Source: JAANXG01 sp034520625
GTDB lineage: Bacteria; Pseudomonadota; Gammaproteobacteria; Arenicellales; JAANXG01
Assembly (NCBI GenBank): GCA_034520625.1
Contig: JAXHNI010000004.1
Span: 124,001-188,000 of the forward strand
Length of the DNA stretch: 64,000 nucleotides
Direction: 5' to 3'
Part shown: piece after piece, positions 9,801 to 16,919 of the stretch
Layout of the letters: each line of letters begins with the position of its first letter
How positions within the stretch are numbered: the first letter of the stretch is position 1
Translations under genes and position numbers: made by a program
Notes under the pieces: model-generated
Told to the model about the DNA's origin: nothing
Databases searched by the model: none
The model's input: the letters and a program-made list of their open reading frames with translations, nothing else

Positions 9801-9915
9801 CGCCGACCAGAGGCACCGGGGTCCCATCGACGCCGAAATCGTCGCGCAGCGACGCGCGAACATCGCCGGCTGCGGACGCGGCATTCCTTGCAGTGGAAGA
9901 GAGCTCAAAACGCAT
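6859..9915 (-). CDS. APH-type kinase / M23 peptidase / class-III aminotransferase fusion
   Basis: Three-domain protein; numbering here is from the longer TTG start at 9969 (1036 residues). Residues about 45-345 are an aminoglycoside/hydroxylysine-kinase-like domain with HHDANDDN (D228, N233) and VDFGDA (D249). Residues about 450-560 are an M23/LytM-like domain with H459-x3-D463 and H551-x-H553, so the zinc ligands are intact. Residues about 600-1030 are a PLP class-III aminotransferase of the AGXT2L type, with EVQTGFG and Schiff-base lysine K874 in LGKPIGNGH. In animals separate proteins of these families phosphorylate 5-hydroxylysine or handle phosphoethanolamine and then eliminate phosphate, so a kinase plus phospho-lyase reaction is inferred. 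The ATG at 9915 (MRFELSS) is preferred over TTG at 9969; neither has a clear ribosome site. Confidence 0.9.
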   Translation of the reverse strand: MRFELSSTARNAASAAGDVRASLRDDFGVDGTPVPLVGESDLNFRVDCEATTYIAKFSPEPSEAEAHRFRHALLAHIRSVDPALRVPRPVTARNGDDMVPVTANGQAGVLRVLTFVPGKPLRESERTPQTLGAIGRFMGRLSNAMQGFGHPAAHRDDFLWSLDNAATVAPWVRHIEPTDVRALAQRVFDRWHRRVEPRLASLPAMVVHHDANDDNLLVEGRSGNTCIGLVDFGDAVFARRVNELAVTLAYTLMGTADLSGAARAVIRGYTAEFPLTGEELAVLFDLVATRLAMSLCISSRRGEEAPDDAYFQVSRTQATELLHRLEAMNPDFAHRLARSAAGCPPVPSHDAVVSWLAANNHGFHSPFPFDLNTSPRFVVTLARDAPGTEYADDPVAYGNWLERCMQDSGARYAIGLYGERREVYTTGQFESAASDQRRSVHLGMDLFVPAGTTLHAPLAGTVVSVRDNDLPLDYGPTVILEHRCGDDGPPFWTLYGHLGRRSLTMTSAGDRIAAGQAIGEIGDHDVNGGWTPHLHFQLITDLLGETGNFNGAGEPANMDVWQAISPDPNLVLGLAPESFDTHAASVESLRMRREALLGPALSLSYRRKLHIVRGRGTWLYDHTGRAYLDGVNNIAHVGHCHPRVVRALHEQAARLNTNTRYLHANIVEYAERLLATLPGHLEVCWFVCSGSEANELALRLARHFTDREDLLVLDWAYHGNTGGLIDISPYKFKRRGGRGRKPHVHVAELPDPYRGPHKGYDESTARAYVQDVDRAIEACRARTGTGPAAMIAESMPGCGGQIVFPDRYLHHAFERVRRSGGVCIADEVQTGFGRVGDANWAFELQDAVPDIVTLGKPIGNGHPMAAVVTTREIADAFANGMEYFNSFGGNPVSCAVGLSVLDVMEAEGLRARARDTGALLMTQLKDMAHRHPVIGDVRGKGLYIGIELVNDRHTLEPATGIADRVVNLLREDGVLLSTDGPHDNVLKLKPPLAFGEAEAELFCRKLESALNGASGRGI

Positions 9916-10249
9916 CGGTGGACGGCTGCACGGATCGGTCGCGGAACATCGGGTTGCAGGATCACGCAAGTTTGGTGTGTTTTTCGGGGAATATCAAACC
10001 CGGGTGAGGCCTGAAAGGGCCAGCGTGCGGCCCGGTATCGCATCATACTCCATCGTGGTGCGCCGGCCCGGCCGGGGTATGTCGCGCCCGGTTCGGGTAT
10101 GCAGCCGGAACCGGACGGCTGTCCCGCGGTCTCAAAGTATCCGAAACCGGCAATCGTATCCCGGCTGAACGGAATTGACCCCCGGACGGGCCGCCCATAA
10201 ACTTCCCGTCCTTGCCCAGGGATTGCCCCCTCGAACGGAGATTCCGATT
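9916..10249. other. Divergent intergenic region, no feature recognised
   Basis: About 330 bases separate the start of the aminotransferase fusion (minus) from the RND adaptor (plus). The promoters of both should lie here. I see no convincing -35/-10 pair, RNA gene or long dyad. The only clear signal is the AACGGAGA ribosome site (10233-10240) of the adaptor. Confidence 0.5.
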
Positions 10250-11362
10250 GTGAAAAAGGTGTTGTCCACGCTCGTCGTGGCGGTGCTCATAGCGGCCGCC
10301 GTCGGCGCCGGGCACTGGTACCTGAACCTGCGTCCGGAAACCGCCACCGCTCCCGCGGGCGGGGGAGGCGGCGGTCACAGTGTCCAGGTGGAAGCCGTCC
10401 CGGTCCGCATCGAGGCGGTTACCGACGAAGTGAGTGCGGTCGGCACGCTGCGCTCGAACGAATCGGTGATGATTCGCCCGGAGATTGCCGGACGAATCGC
10501 CGCCATCGATTTCGACGAGGGTGAGCCGGTCGAATCGGCGCAGACCCTGGTGAGCCTCGACGACTCCACCCACCAGGCCGAGCTCGCCAACGCCCGGGCA
10601 GCCCTGAAGCTCGCCGAGAGCAATTTCCGGCGGGTCGACGAGTTGTTCGCCAAGGGCTCCATCACCGCCCGCGAGCGGGACGAGGCGCTGGCCCGGCTTG
10701 AAAGCACCCGCGCCTCCGTCCAGCTTTCCCAGGCCCGGCTCGACAAGACCGATGTCAATGCGCCGTTTGCCGGCATCCTGGGCTTGCGGCGTGTCAGTCC
10801 CGGTGATTACGTCACTCCCGGTCAGGACCTGGTGAATCTGGAGGATATCGACCCGATCAAGGTCGATTTCCGGATTCCCGAGCGCTACCTGTCGAGCCTG
10901 TCCACGGGCCAGCTCATTCGCGTCCGCGTCGATGCGTTTCCACGCCGGGCTTTCGACGGCGAGGTCTACGCCATCGATCCGCAGATCGATCCCGCCGGCC
11001 GCAGCATCGCGATCCGGGCCTGGATCGACAACCCGGACCTGGTGCTGAGACCGGGCCTGTTCGCGCGCGTGCGCCTGATCGTTGACGAGCGACCCGACGC
11101 AATGGTGGTGCCGGAACAGGCTCTTGTGCCGCGGGGTGAGCAACGCTTCGTATTCCGGGTCGTGGACGGCGAGGCGGTGCTCACGGAAGTCAATATTGGC
11201 CAGCGCCGGGGCGGTGACGTCGAGATCATCGCCGGCCTCAGCGAGGGTGATGTCGTGGTCACCGCCGGTCAGCTCAAGATTCGCGACGGGGCTTCGGTTA
11301 CCGTCCTCGGCCGGGAGCAGGCGCCCGGCGACGAAACGGCGCAGAAGGGGGACAGCGCGTGA
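10250..11362 (+). CDS. RND efflux periplasmic adaptor (HlyD/MFP family)
   Basis: Periplasmic adaptor of a second RND system, 370 residues. It starts at GTG 10250 (VKKVLSTLVVAVLIAAAVGAG) because AACGGAGA sits nine bases upstream and an N-terminal membrane anchor follows directly. Further upstream in-frame starts would add a non-family extension. After a Gly-rich linker come the lipoyl half (VGTLRSNESVMIRPEIAGRIAAI), a short coiled-coil hairpin (about residues 105-160), the second lipoyl half (APFAGILGLRRVSPGDYV) and the beta-barrel. The 3' end overlaps the pump gene by 4 bases. No outer-membrane factor gene is adjacent, so the system probably borrows one. Confidence 0.93.
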   Translation: MKKVLSTLVVAVLIAAAVGAGHWYLNLRPETATAPAGGGGGGHSVQVEAVPVRIEAVTDEVSAVGTLRSNESVMIRPEIAGRIAAIDFDEGEPVESAQTLVSLDDSTHQAELANARAALKLAESNFRRVDELFAKGSITARERDEALARLESTRASVQLSQARLDKTDVNAPFAGILGLRRVSPGDYVTPGQDLVNLEDIDPIKVDFRIPERYLSSLSTGQLIRVRVDAFPRRAFDGEVYAIDPQIDPAGRSIAIRAWIDNPDLVLRPGLFARVRLIVDERPDAMVVPEQALVPRGEQRFVFRVVDGEAVLTEVNIGQRRGGDVEIIAGLSEGDVVVTAGQLKIRDGASVTVLGREQAPGDETAQKGDSA

Positions 11363-14300
11363 AGCTCTCCGACACCTGCATTCGCAGGCCGGTATTCGCC
11401 ACGGTGCTGAGCCTGGTGGTGGTGCTGCTGGGCGTCGTTTCCTATGATCGTCTCACGGTGCGCGAGTATCCCAATATCGATCCGCCGGTGGTGAATGTCG
11501 AAACCACCTATTCCGGCGCCAGCGCCGAGATCATGGAGACCCAGGTCACCCAGATCCTGGAGGACTCCCTGGCCGGAGTGGAAGGCATCGACTTCATCAC
11601 CTCCATCAGTCGCCAGGAGCAGAGCCAGATCACGGTGACCTTTGACCTGGACCGCGACCCGGACGGCGCCGCCGCAGACGTGCGCGACCGGGTCAGCCGG
11701 GTACGGGGCCGGCTTCCGGACGAAATCGAAGAACCGATCATTCAGAAGGTCGAGGCCGATGCGCAGCCGATCATCTACCTCGCGTTCTCCAGCTCACGGC
11801 ACTCGCCCCTGGACATCACCGATTACGCCGACCGCTACGTCAAGGACCAGCTGCAGACACTGACGGGGGTCGCCGAGGTGCGCATATTCGGCGAGCGCCG
11901 CTACTCCATGCGGATCTGGCTGGACCCCGAGAAGATGGCCGCCTACGAGGTCACGGTCCAGGACGTCGAGGCGGCGCTGCGCAACCAGAACGTGGAAGTG
12001 CCTTCCGGCCGCATCGAGAGCGACAAGCGCGAGTTTACGGTGTTGTCGCAGACCGACCTGCGTACCCCGGAGCAGTTCAACGACCTGATCATCCGCCAGT
12101 CCGACGGCTACTTCGTGCGCCTGGCGGATGTCGGCGCCGCGGAGATCGCCCCGCGGGACGAGCGCCGGGTGGCGCGCTACAAGGGAGCCAATGCCATCGC
12201 CATGGGGGTCGTCAAGCAGGCCACCGCCAATCCCCTGGACGTGTCCAAGGCGGTGCGCGACGCACTGCCGCGGATCATCGACACCCTGCCCGAGGGAATG
12301 GCGGTGGACGTGGCCCACGACAAGTCGGTATTCATCGAGGAGTCCATCAAGAATGTCTGGACCACCATCGTCGAAGCCATCGTGCTGGTGACGCTGATCA
12401 TTTTCCTGTTCCTGCGCTCGCTGCGCACCACCCTGATTCCCTTTATCACCATCCCCGTGGCGCTGATCGGGGCATTCGCGCTGATGTTCCTGATGGACTT
12501 CACCATCAACACCCTGACCCTGCTGGCCCTGGTGATGGCCATCGGCCTGGTGGTGGACGATGCCATCGTCATGCTGGAAAACATCTACCGGCACGTGGAG
12601 GAGGGCGAGCCGCCCATGGAGGCGGCGTTCCGCGGCAGCCGCGAAATCGGGTTCGCCGTCATCGCCATGACCATGACCCTGGCCGCGGTGTACGTACCCA
12701 TAGGGTTCATGACCGGTTCCACCGGCAAGTTGTTCACCGAATTCGCCTGGGTGCTGGCGGGGGCCGTGCTGGTGTCCGGATTCGTGGCGCTGACTCTGTC
12801 GCCGATGCTGTGCTCGCGGTGGATCAGGCACCAGCCGGAGCACGGCGCGATATACCGGACCATCGAACGGGGTCTGGTGGCGCTGACCGCGGGGTACCGG
12901 CGCATTCTGCACGCCTCGATGGCCGCACGCCCGCTGGTGATCGTCGTTGGCCTGGGGGTGGCGGCAACGAGCTTCGTGCTCTACCAGACGCTCAACGAGG
13001 AGCTCGCGCCCTACGAGGACCAGGGCACCATCGTGGTGCCGATCATCGCGCCGGAAGGCGCCACCATCGACTACACCACCGAGTACGCCCTGCAGATCGA
13101 GGCGATTGCCGACAGTGTCCCCGAGGTGCCGCGCTACTTCGTGGTGGCGGGCTTCCCGACGGTGTCCCAGGGGATTTCATTCATCAAGCTGGTGCCGTGG
13201 GACGAGCGCGAGCGCACCCAGCAGCAGGTGGCGGCGGAGATGAGCCCGAAGCTGTTCGCCATCCCCGGGGTGCTGGCGTTCGCCGTCAACCCGCCGCCGC
13301 TGGGCCAGAGCGTGCGTGCCAAGCCGGTGGAGTTCGTGCTGCAGACGTCGCTGCCGTATGAAGAGCTTCAGGCCATGAGCGAGCAGCTAATCGAGCGCGC
13401 TGCCGCGAATCCGAACCTTCAGAACCTCGAGTCCGACCTGAAGCTCAACAAGCCGCAGCTGCGGGTCAACGTCGACCGCGACAAGGTCGCCGATCTCGGG
13501 GTCGGCGTCGAGACCCTCGGGCGGACCCTCGAGTCCATGCTGGGGGGCCGCCAGGTGACGCGCTTCAAGCGCGAAGGCGAGCAGTACGACGTGGTGGTGC
13601 AGGTGGCGGACATCGACCGGACCACATCGGAGGACCTGCGGCGCCTTTACGTGCGGGGCTCGGACGGGCGCATGGTGCAGTTGTCGAACCTGGTCACCGT
13701 CGAGGAAACCGTCGCGCCCAAGGAGCTCAATCATTTCAACCAGCTGCGCTCCGCCACCATATCCGCCAGCCTGGCGCCCGGCTATACTCTGGGCCAGGCG
13801 CTCCAGTACATGGACGACCTGGCGGACGAGGTACTGTCCGGGGCGGCGCAGACCGACTACGCCGGGCAGTCGCGGGAGTTCAAGACCTCGAGCGCGGGGA
13901 TCTACGTGACCTTTCTGCTGGCCCTGGCATTTATATACCTGGTGCTGGCGGCCCAGTTCGAGAGCTGGCGCAACCCGTTGATCATCATGCTCACCGTGCC
14001 CCTGTCCATACCGGGCGCCCTGGCAGCGCTGTATCTCAGCGGCGGCACGCTGAACATCTACAGCCAGGTGGGCCTGGTGACCCTGATCGGCCTGATCACC
14101 AAGCACGGCATCCTGATCGTCGAATTCACCACCCAGCTGCGCGCCCGGGGCCTGGAGATGTTCGAAGCCGTGGAGCGCGCCGCGGTACTGCGCCTGCGCC
14201 CGATCCTGATGACCACCGGCGCCATGGTGCTGGGCGCCGTGCCCCTGGCCATCGCCACTGGGGCCGGCGCGGAGTCCCGCCAGGACATCGGTTGGGTAAT

Positions 14301-14469
14301 CGTCGGCGGGCTGCTGGTGGGGACGTTCTTCACGCTGTTCGTGATCCCCGTGGTCTACACCCTGCTCGCCCCCCGGGAGGTGTCCGTGGAGCTGGACACC
14401 CTGCGCGACACAGGCGGCGAAGAGGTTGCGGACGCGGGGGGGAAGGCGGTTCCGCAGACCAGTCACTGA
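11359..14469 (+). CDS. RND efflux pump permease (AcrB/HAE1-like)
   Basis: Complete 1036-residue inner-membrane pump, the standard HAE1 length. It shows the N-terminal helix (CIRRPVFATVLSLVVVLLG), the porter signature YPNIDPPVVNVETTYSGAS, the TM4 proton-relay acidic pair in MAIGLVVDDAIVMLENIYRH, and the second TM bundle starting near GIYVTFLLALAFIYLVLAAQFESW, with LITKHGILIVEF. The ATG overlaps the adaptor stop (ATGA). The porter loop RDPDGAAADVRDRVSRVRG is typical of organic-substrate RNDs, so multidrug or solvent efflux is likelier than metal efflux; substrate remains unknown. Confidence 0.95.
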   Translation: MKLSDTCIRRPVFATVLSLVVVLLGVVSYDRLTVREYPNIDPPVVNVETTYSGASAEIMETQVTQILEDSLAGVEGIDFITSISRQEQSQITVTFDLDRDPDGAAADVRDRVSRVRGRLPDEIEEPIIQKVEADAQPIIYLAFSSSRHSPLDITDYADRYVKDQLQTLTGVAEVRIFGERRYSMRIWLDPEKMAAYEVTVQDVEAALRNQNVEVPSGRIESDKREFTVLSQTDLRTPEQFNDLIIRQSDGYFVRLADVGAAEIAPRDERRVARYKGANAIAMGVVKQATANPLDVSKAVRDALPRIIDTLPEGMAVDVAHDKSVFIEESIKNVWTTIVEAIVLVTLIIFLFLRSLRTTLIPFITIPVALIGAFALMFLMDFTINTLTLLALVMAIGLVVDDAIVMLENIYRHVEEGEPPMEAAFRGSREIGFAVIAMTMTLAAVYVPIGFMTGSTGKLFTEFAWVLAGAVLVSGFVALTLSPMLCSRWIRHQPEHGAIYRTIERGLVALTAGYRRILHASMAARPLVIVVGLGVAATSFVLYQTLNEELAPYEDQGTIVVPIIAPEGATIDYTTEYALQIEAIADSVPEVPRYFVVAGFPTVSQGISFIKLVPWDERERTQQQVAAEMSPKLFAIPGVLAFAVNPPPLGQSVRAKPVEFVLQTSLPYEELQAMSEQLIERAAANPNLQNLESDLKLNKPQLRVNVDRDKVADLGVGVETLGRTLESMLGGRQVTRFKREGEQYDVVVQVADIDRTTSEDLRRLYVRGSDGRMVQLSNLVTVEETVAPKELNHFNQLRSATISASLAPGYTLGQALQYMDDLADEVLSGAAQTDYAGQSREFKTSSAGIYVTFLLALAFIYLVLAAQFESWRNPLIIMLTVPLSIPGALAALYLSGGTLNIYSQVGLVTLIGLITKHGILIVEFTTQLRARGLEMFEAVERAAVLRLRPILMTTGAMVLGAVPLAIATGAGAESRQDIGWVIVGGLLVGTFFTLFVIPVVYTLLAPREVSVELDTLRDTGGEEVADAGGKAVPQTSH

Positions 14470-14497
14470 GCTGGCCGGCGGAGCGTTGCGTTTCGTA

Positions 14498-14653
14498 ATG
14501 ATCAGCCACCATCACGAATGCCTCTTTGTTCACATCCCGAGAACCGCGGGACAAAGCGTGGAGCATCTCCTTGAGCTGCGCCTGGACTTCGCGGGCGGTT
14601 CGAGCAACGGTTGTTGGTGTCTTAGAAGATCAGGCGGGACGCGGGGGCGGTAA
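14498..14653 (+). pseudogene. Sulfotransferase-family N-terminal remnant
   Basis: A 51-codon frame begins MISHHHECLFVHIPRTAG and continues QSVEHLLELRLDFAGG, which matches the PAPS 5'-phosphate-binding start of sulfotransferase-like proteins (FVHIPKTAGTS in typical members). After about residue 35 the similarity stops and the frame ends in Cys/Arg-rich translation. The rest of a 200-300 residue enzyme is missing. I read it as a truncated gene left by deletion, lying just after the RND pump gene. Confidence 0.55.
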
Positions 14654-14696
14654 AGGTTTGGCGCGGGCGTCGCCCGCGCGCGCAACGGAAGCTGTA

Positions 14697-14969
14697 CTAT
14701 CGCCGCTTTTTCCCGCGCCCCTTGCCGGCGCGTTCCTCGCCGTAGCGGACGCGCAGGATATTGCCGTCGTAGGATTTGCCGTCGAGGGCGGATATGGCCG
14801 CGCGGGCCTCGTGTCCTTCCATCTCGACGAAGCCGAAGCCCCGGCATTTCTGGGTGAACAGGTCGCGGACGACTTCGATGGATCGTACAGTGCCGAATTC
14901 GGAGAACATGGCGCGCACCGAATCCTCCGAGGCATGGGGGGGCAGATTTCCGACAAACATTTTTTTCAT
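14697..14969 (-). CDS. RRM-domain RNA-binding protein
   Basis: Ninety-residue single RNA-recognition-motif protein. RNP2 is MFVGNL at the N-terminus and RNP1 is CRGFGFVEM around residue 42, in the order expected for a complete RRM; a basic tail AGKGRGKKRR follows. Such small RRM proteins bind single-stranded RNA and are often cold-induced. The ATG at 14969 was chosen because the RRM starts immediately; a longer upstream frame adds unrelated residues. It lies downstream of the cold-shock protein gene on the same strand, separated by a stem-loop, so the pair may be expressed together with attenuation between them. Confidence 0.92.
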   Translation of the reverse strand: MKKMFVGNLPPHASEDSVRAMFSEFGTVRSIEVVRDLFTQKCRGFGFVEMEGHEARAAISALDGKSYDGNILRVRYGEERAGKGRGKKRR

Positions 14970-15061
14970 ACAAAAATTACTCAGCGGATCGGTGAATGAA
15001 AGCGTGCCGGCGGCGGCGCGTGACGCCGCCTCCCGGTGCACGGGCGGGAGAGATGCCGAAC

Positions 15062-15103
15062 CCGGACCGTCCGTGCCGGAGATGAGCGGCGCGGACGGTC
15101 CGG
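15062..15103 (-). terminator. 12-bp stem-loop between cold-shock and RRM genes
   Basis: CCGGACCGTCCG (15062-15073) pairs perfectly with CGGACGGTCCGG (15092-15103) around an 18-nt loop, 10 bases beyond the cold-shock stop codon. There is no run of U on either strand, so it may act as a partial terminator, an RNA-stability element or an attenuator ahead of the RRM gene rather than a classical intrinsic terminator. Confidence 0.5.
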
Positions 15104-15113
15104 TCAATGCTAG

Positions 15114-15317
15114 CTAGGCGATCTTGATGTCGGCGGCGGCCTGCTTGCCGCGTTCCTCGACTACGTTGTAGCTGACGCGTTGTCCTTCGTTCAACGTTCC
15201 GAGCCCCGCTTTTTCGACGGCGCTGATATGGACGAAGACGTCGCGCGAGCCATTTTCGGGCTCGATGAAACCAAAACCCTTGGCAGGGTTGAACCACTTG
15301 ACGGTACCAAAAGCCAT
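15114..15317 (-). CDS. Cold-shock protein (CspA family)
   Basis: Sixty-seven-residue CSD protein, an OB-fold RNA chaperone that melts RNA secondary structure. It starts MAFGTVKWFNPAKGFGFIEP; RNP1 is KGFGFI and RNP2 DVFVHI, both intact. Length is the family norm. The ATG at 15317 has GGAGG six bases upstream. An in-frame ATG at 15329 and an earlier start would add a non-conserved extension. A long untranslated leader typical of cold-shock genes may lie in 15318-15440, but no cold box could be identified by eye. Confidence 0.96.
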   Translation of the reverse strand: MAFGTVKWFNPAKGFGFIEPENGSRDVFVHISAVEKAGLGTLNEGQRVSYNVVEERGKQAAADIKIA

Positions 15318-15536
15318 TCTGGCCTCCATATAGAATAACCGCGCACTAATCGGGCGCGTTTCGAACAATCTGGGGATCTTGGGTGTCTTTTGACGAACTG
15401 CCCGGATTCGGGCGGGTAACGAAAGGCAGGCCAGTCATGAAGATTGCTCCGCGATCATGCGCCGGACCGGCGGGAAATACAAGACCTGTGCAGGAATAGG
15501 GCTTTCACCGACAATCAGCAATCAGGACCGCCCGCC

Positions 15537-16133
15537 ATGTGCCAGCCCAGAACTCTGCTCGAGCTTGCCGGCGCCGACCTTACCCCCGCCAGGGTGAGCG
15601 ACGCCGCGCTGGTGTTCATCGACTTCCAGAACGAGTACAGAACCGGCCCGATCGCCGTGCAGGCCGCGGACGCCGCTGTTGCCGCGGCGGCGCGGTTGCT
15701 GGCGGCGGCCCGGGAAAGCGGCGCGCCGGTGTTCCACGTCGCCCACAGGGGCCGGCCGGGCAGCCTCTTCGACAGGGACGCCGAGCGGGGCCGGATCGTG
15801 GATGAGTTGGAACCGCTGGCGGACGAGACCGTGGTTGAGAAGGAGCTGCCCAACGCCTTCGCGGGCACCGGTCTGCAGGCGGGACTGGAGGCGGCCGGCC
15901 GCAGGGAGCTCATCCTCACCGGGTTCATGACCCACATGTGCGTCAGCTCCACCGCCCGGGGCGCGCTGGATCTCGGATACCGGGTCACCATAGACGCCGC
16001 ATCCTGCGGAACCCGGGATCTCCCGGACGGCCGAGGCGGCACCATCCCCGCGGCGACGGTGCACGACGTGGCGCTCGCCGAGCTGTCCGACCGGTTTGCT
16101 GTCATTGCACGCGACAGCGGCCAGGTCGTTTGA
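15537..16133 (+). CDS. Isochorismatase-family cysteine hydrolase
   Basis: Cytosolic alpha/beta hydrolase of the isochorismatase/nicotinamidase superfamily, 198 residues. The catalytic triad is visible: Asp in ALVFIDFQNEY, Lys in VEKELPNAFAGTGL and Cys in GFMTHMCVSSTARGA. The cis-peptide region precedes the Cys as usual. The family covers isochorismatase, N-carbamoylsarcosine amidase, nicotinamidase and other amidohydrolases, and substrate cannot be assigned here. The ATG at 15537 has AGGA about ten bases upstream; the longer frame from 15444 adds a non-conserved leader. It stands alone, followed by the TetR operon. Confidence 0.9.
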   Translation: MCQPRTLLELAGADLTPARVSDAALVFIDFQNEYRTGPIAVQAADAAVAAAARLLAAARESGAPVFHVAHRGRPGSLFDRDAERGRIVDELEPLADETVVEKELPNAFAGTGLQAGLEAAGRRELILTGFMTHMCVSSTARGALDLGYRVTIDAASCGTRDLPDGRGGTIPAATVHDVALAELSDRFAVIARDSGQVV

Positions 16134-16205
16134 CCCCGGTATTCCGGCATCCCGGGGTCGTCTCCGGCGAGCACCGGCTCCCACGCTGCGCCGTATGCCT
16201 TCCCA

Positions 16206-16220
16206 GGGTGATGCTCACCC
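16206..16220. promoter_or_regulatory. Short palindrome GGGTGATGCTCACCC
   Basis: Perfect 6-bp dyad with a 3-base centre, 73 bases after the isochorismatase stop and 17 bases before the TetR operator-like palindrome. It could be a weak terminator stem for the upstream gene or part of the promoter architecture of the TetR gene. There is no T-run. Confidence 0.35.
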
Positions 16221-16236
16221 CGGTATTGTAAATCTA

Positions 16237-16252
16237 CCTAACGTTTGTTAGG
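16237..16252. promoter_or_regulatory. Candidate TetR-family operator CCTAACGTTTGTTAGG
   Basis: Perfect 6-bp inverted repeat (CCTAAC/GTTAGG) with a 4-base centre, 35 bases upstream of the TetR start codon. A TATTGT hexamer (16224-16229) directly upstream would act as -10, putting the dyad over the transcription start, a normal repressor position. TAAC-n4-GTTA half-sites are common in TetR operators of acyl-CoA catabolic genes. Autoregulation of the whole operon is the likely outcome. Confidence 0.6.
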
Positions 16253-16286
16253 ATCGCGATCCGGTACCGAGAAGGCGTCATCGCGG

Positions 16287-16919
16287 ATGGCCACCAGGTC
16301 GACAAAACAGCAGGGCGGGGCCACGGAAGGATTTGACGGCGGGCGGGCGCGTATCCTGGACGCTGCGGCCCGACTGTTCCGTGAGCACGGCTACGCGGCG
16401 GTGTCCCTGAGGGCCATTGCAGCGGAAGCCGGCATGCAGGGCGGCAGCCTCTACCACCATTTCCGGGGCAAGGAGGAGATTGTCTCGGCGGTGCTGGACC
16501 TCGGCATCCTCCGGGTCCACGAGGCAGTGGACGCGGCGCTGGCCGGGCTGCCACCGGAGGCCTCCCTGTCCGACGCCATTCACGCCGCGGCGGCCGCCCA
16601 CCTGGAAGCGCTGCTCTCCCACAGCGACCATACCTCCGCCAATGTCCGCATATTCGGCCAGGTGCCCGCCCGGGTCCGGGAAGGCAACAAGACAGTCCGG
16701 CGCGCCTACGAGGCATTGTGGTCCGATCTTCTGGACCGCGCCGTCACCGCCGGGGCGCTGCGCCCCGGGCTGGACCGGCGCCTCGCGAGGCGTGCGCTGA
16801 TCGGTGCCCTCAACGCCACCCTGGAATGGTTCGATCCCGATCGCATGAGCCCGGCGCATCTCGCCACGGCCTATGCCGACCTGTTTCTCCACGGCATCCT
16901 GAAGGAACCCGCACGATGA
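16287..16919 (+). CDS. TetR-family transcriptional regulator
   Basis: Repressor of 210 residues. The N-terminal helix-turn-helix reads RILDAAARLFREHGYAAVSL then RAIAAEAGMQGGSLYHHF, followed by RGKEEIVSAVLDLG, the canonical TetR layout. The C-terminal domain is ligand-binding (an acyl-CoA is inferred). The ATG at 16287 is preferred (GAGAAGG upstream). The stop overlaps the ATG of the carboxyltransferase gene (ATGA), so the regulator is the first gene of the acyl-CoA carboxylase operon. AtuR of the acyclic terpene pathway is also TetR-type, whereas LiuR of leucine catabolism is MerR-type. Confidence 0.93.
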   Translation: MATRSTKQQGGATEGFDGGRARILDAAARLFREHGYAAVSLRAIAAEAGMQGGSLYHHFRGKEEIVSAVLDLGILRVHEAVDAALAGLPPEASLSDAIHAAAAAHLEALLSHSDHTSANVRIFGQVPARVREGNKTVRRAYEALWSDLLDRAVTAGALRPGLDRRLARRALIGALNATLEWFDPDRMSPAHLATAYADLFLHGILKEPAR

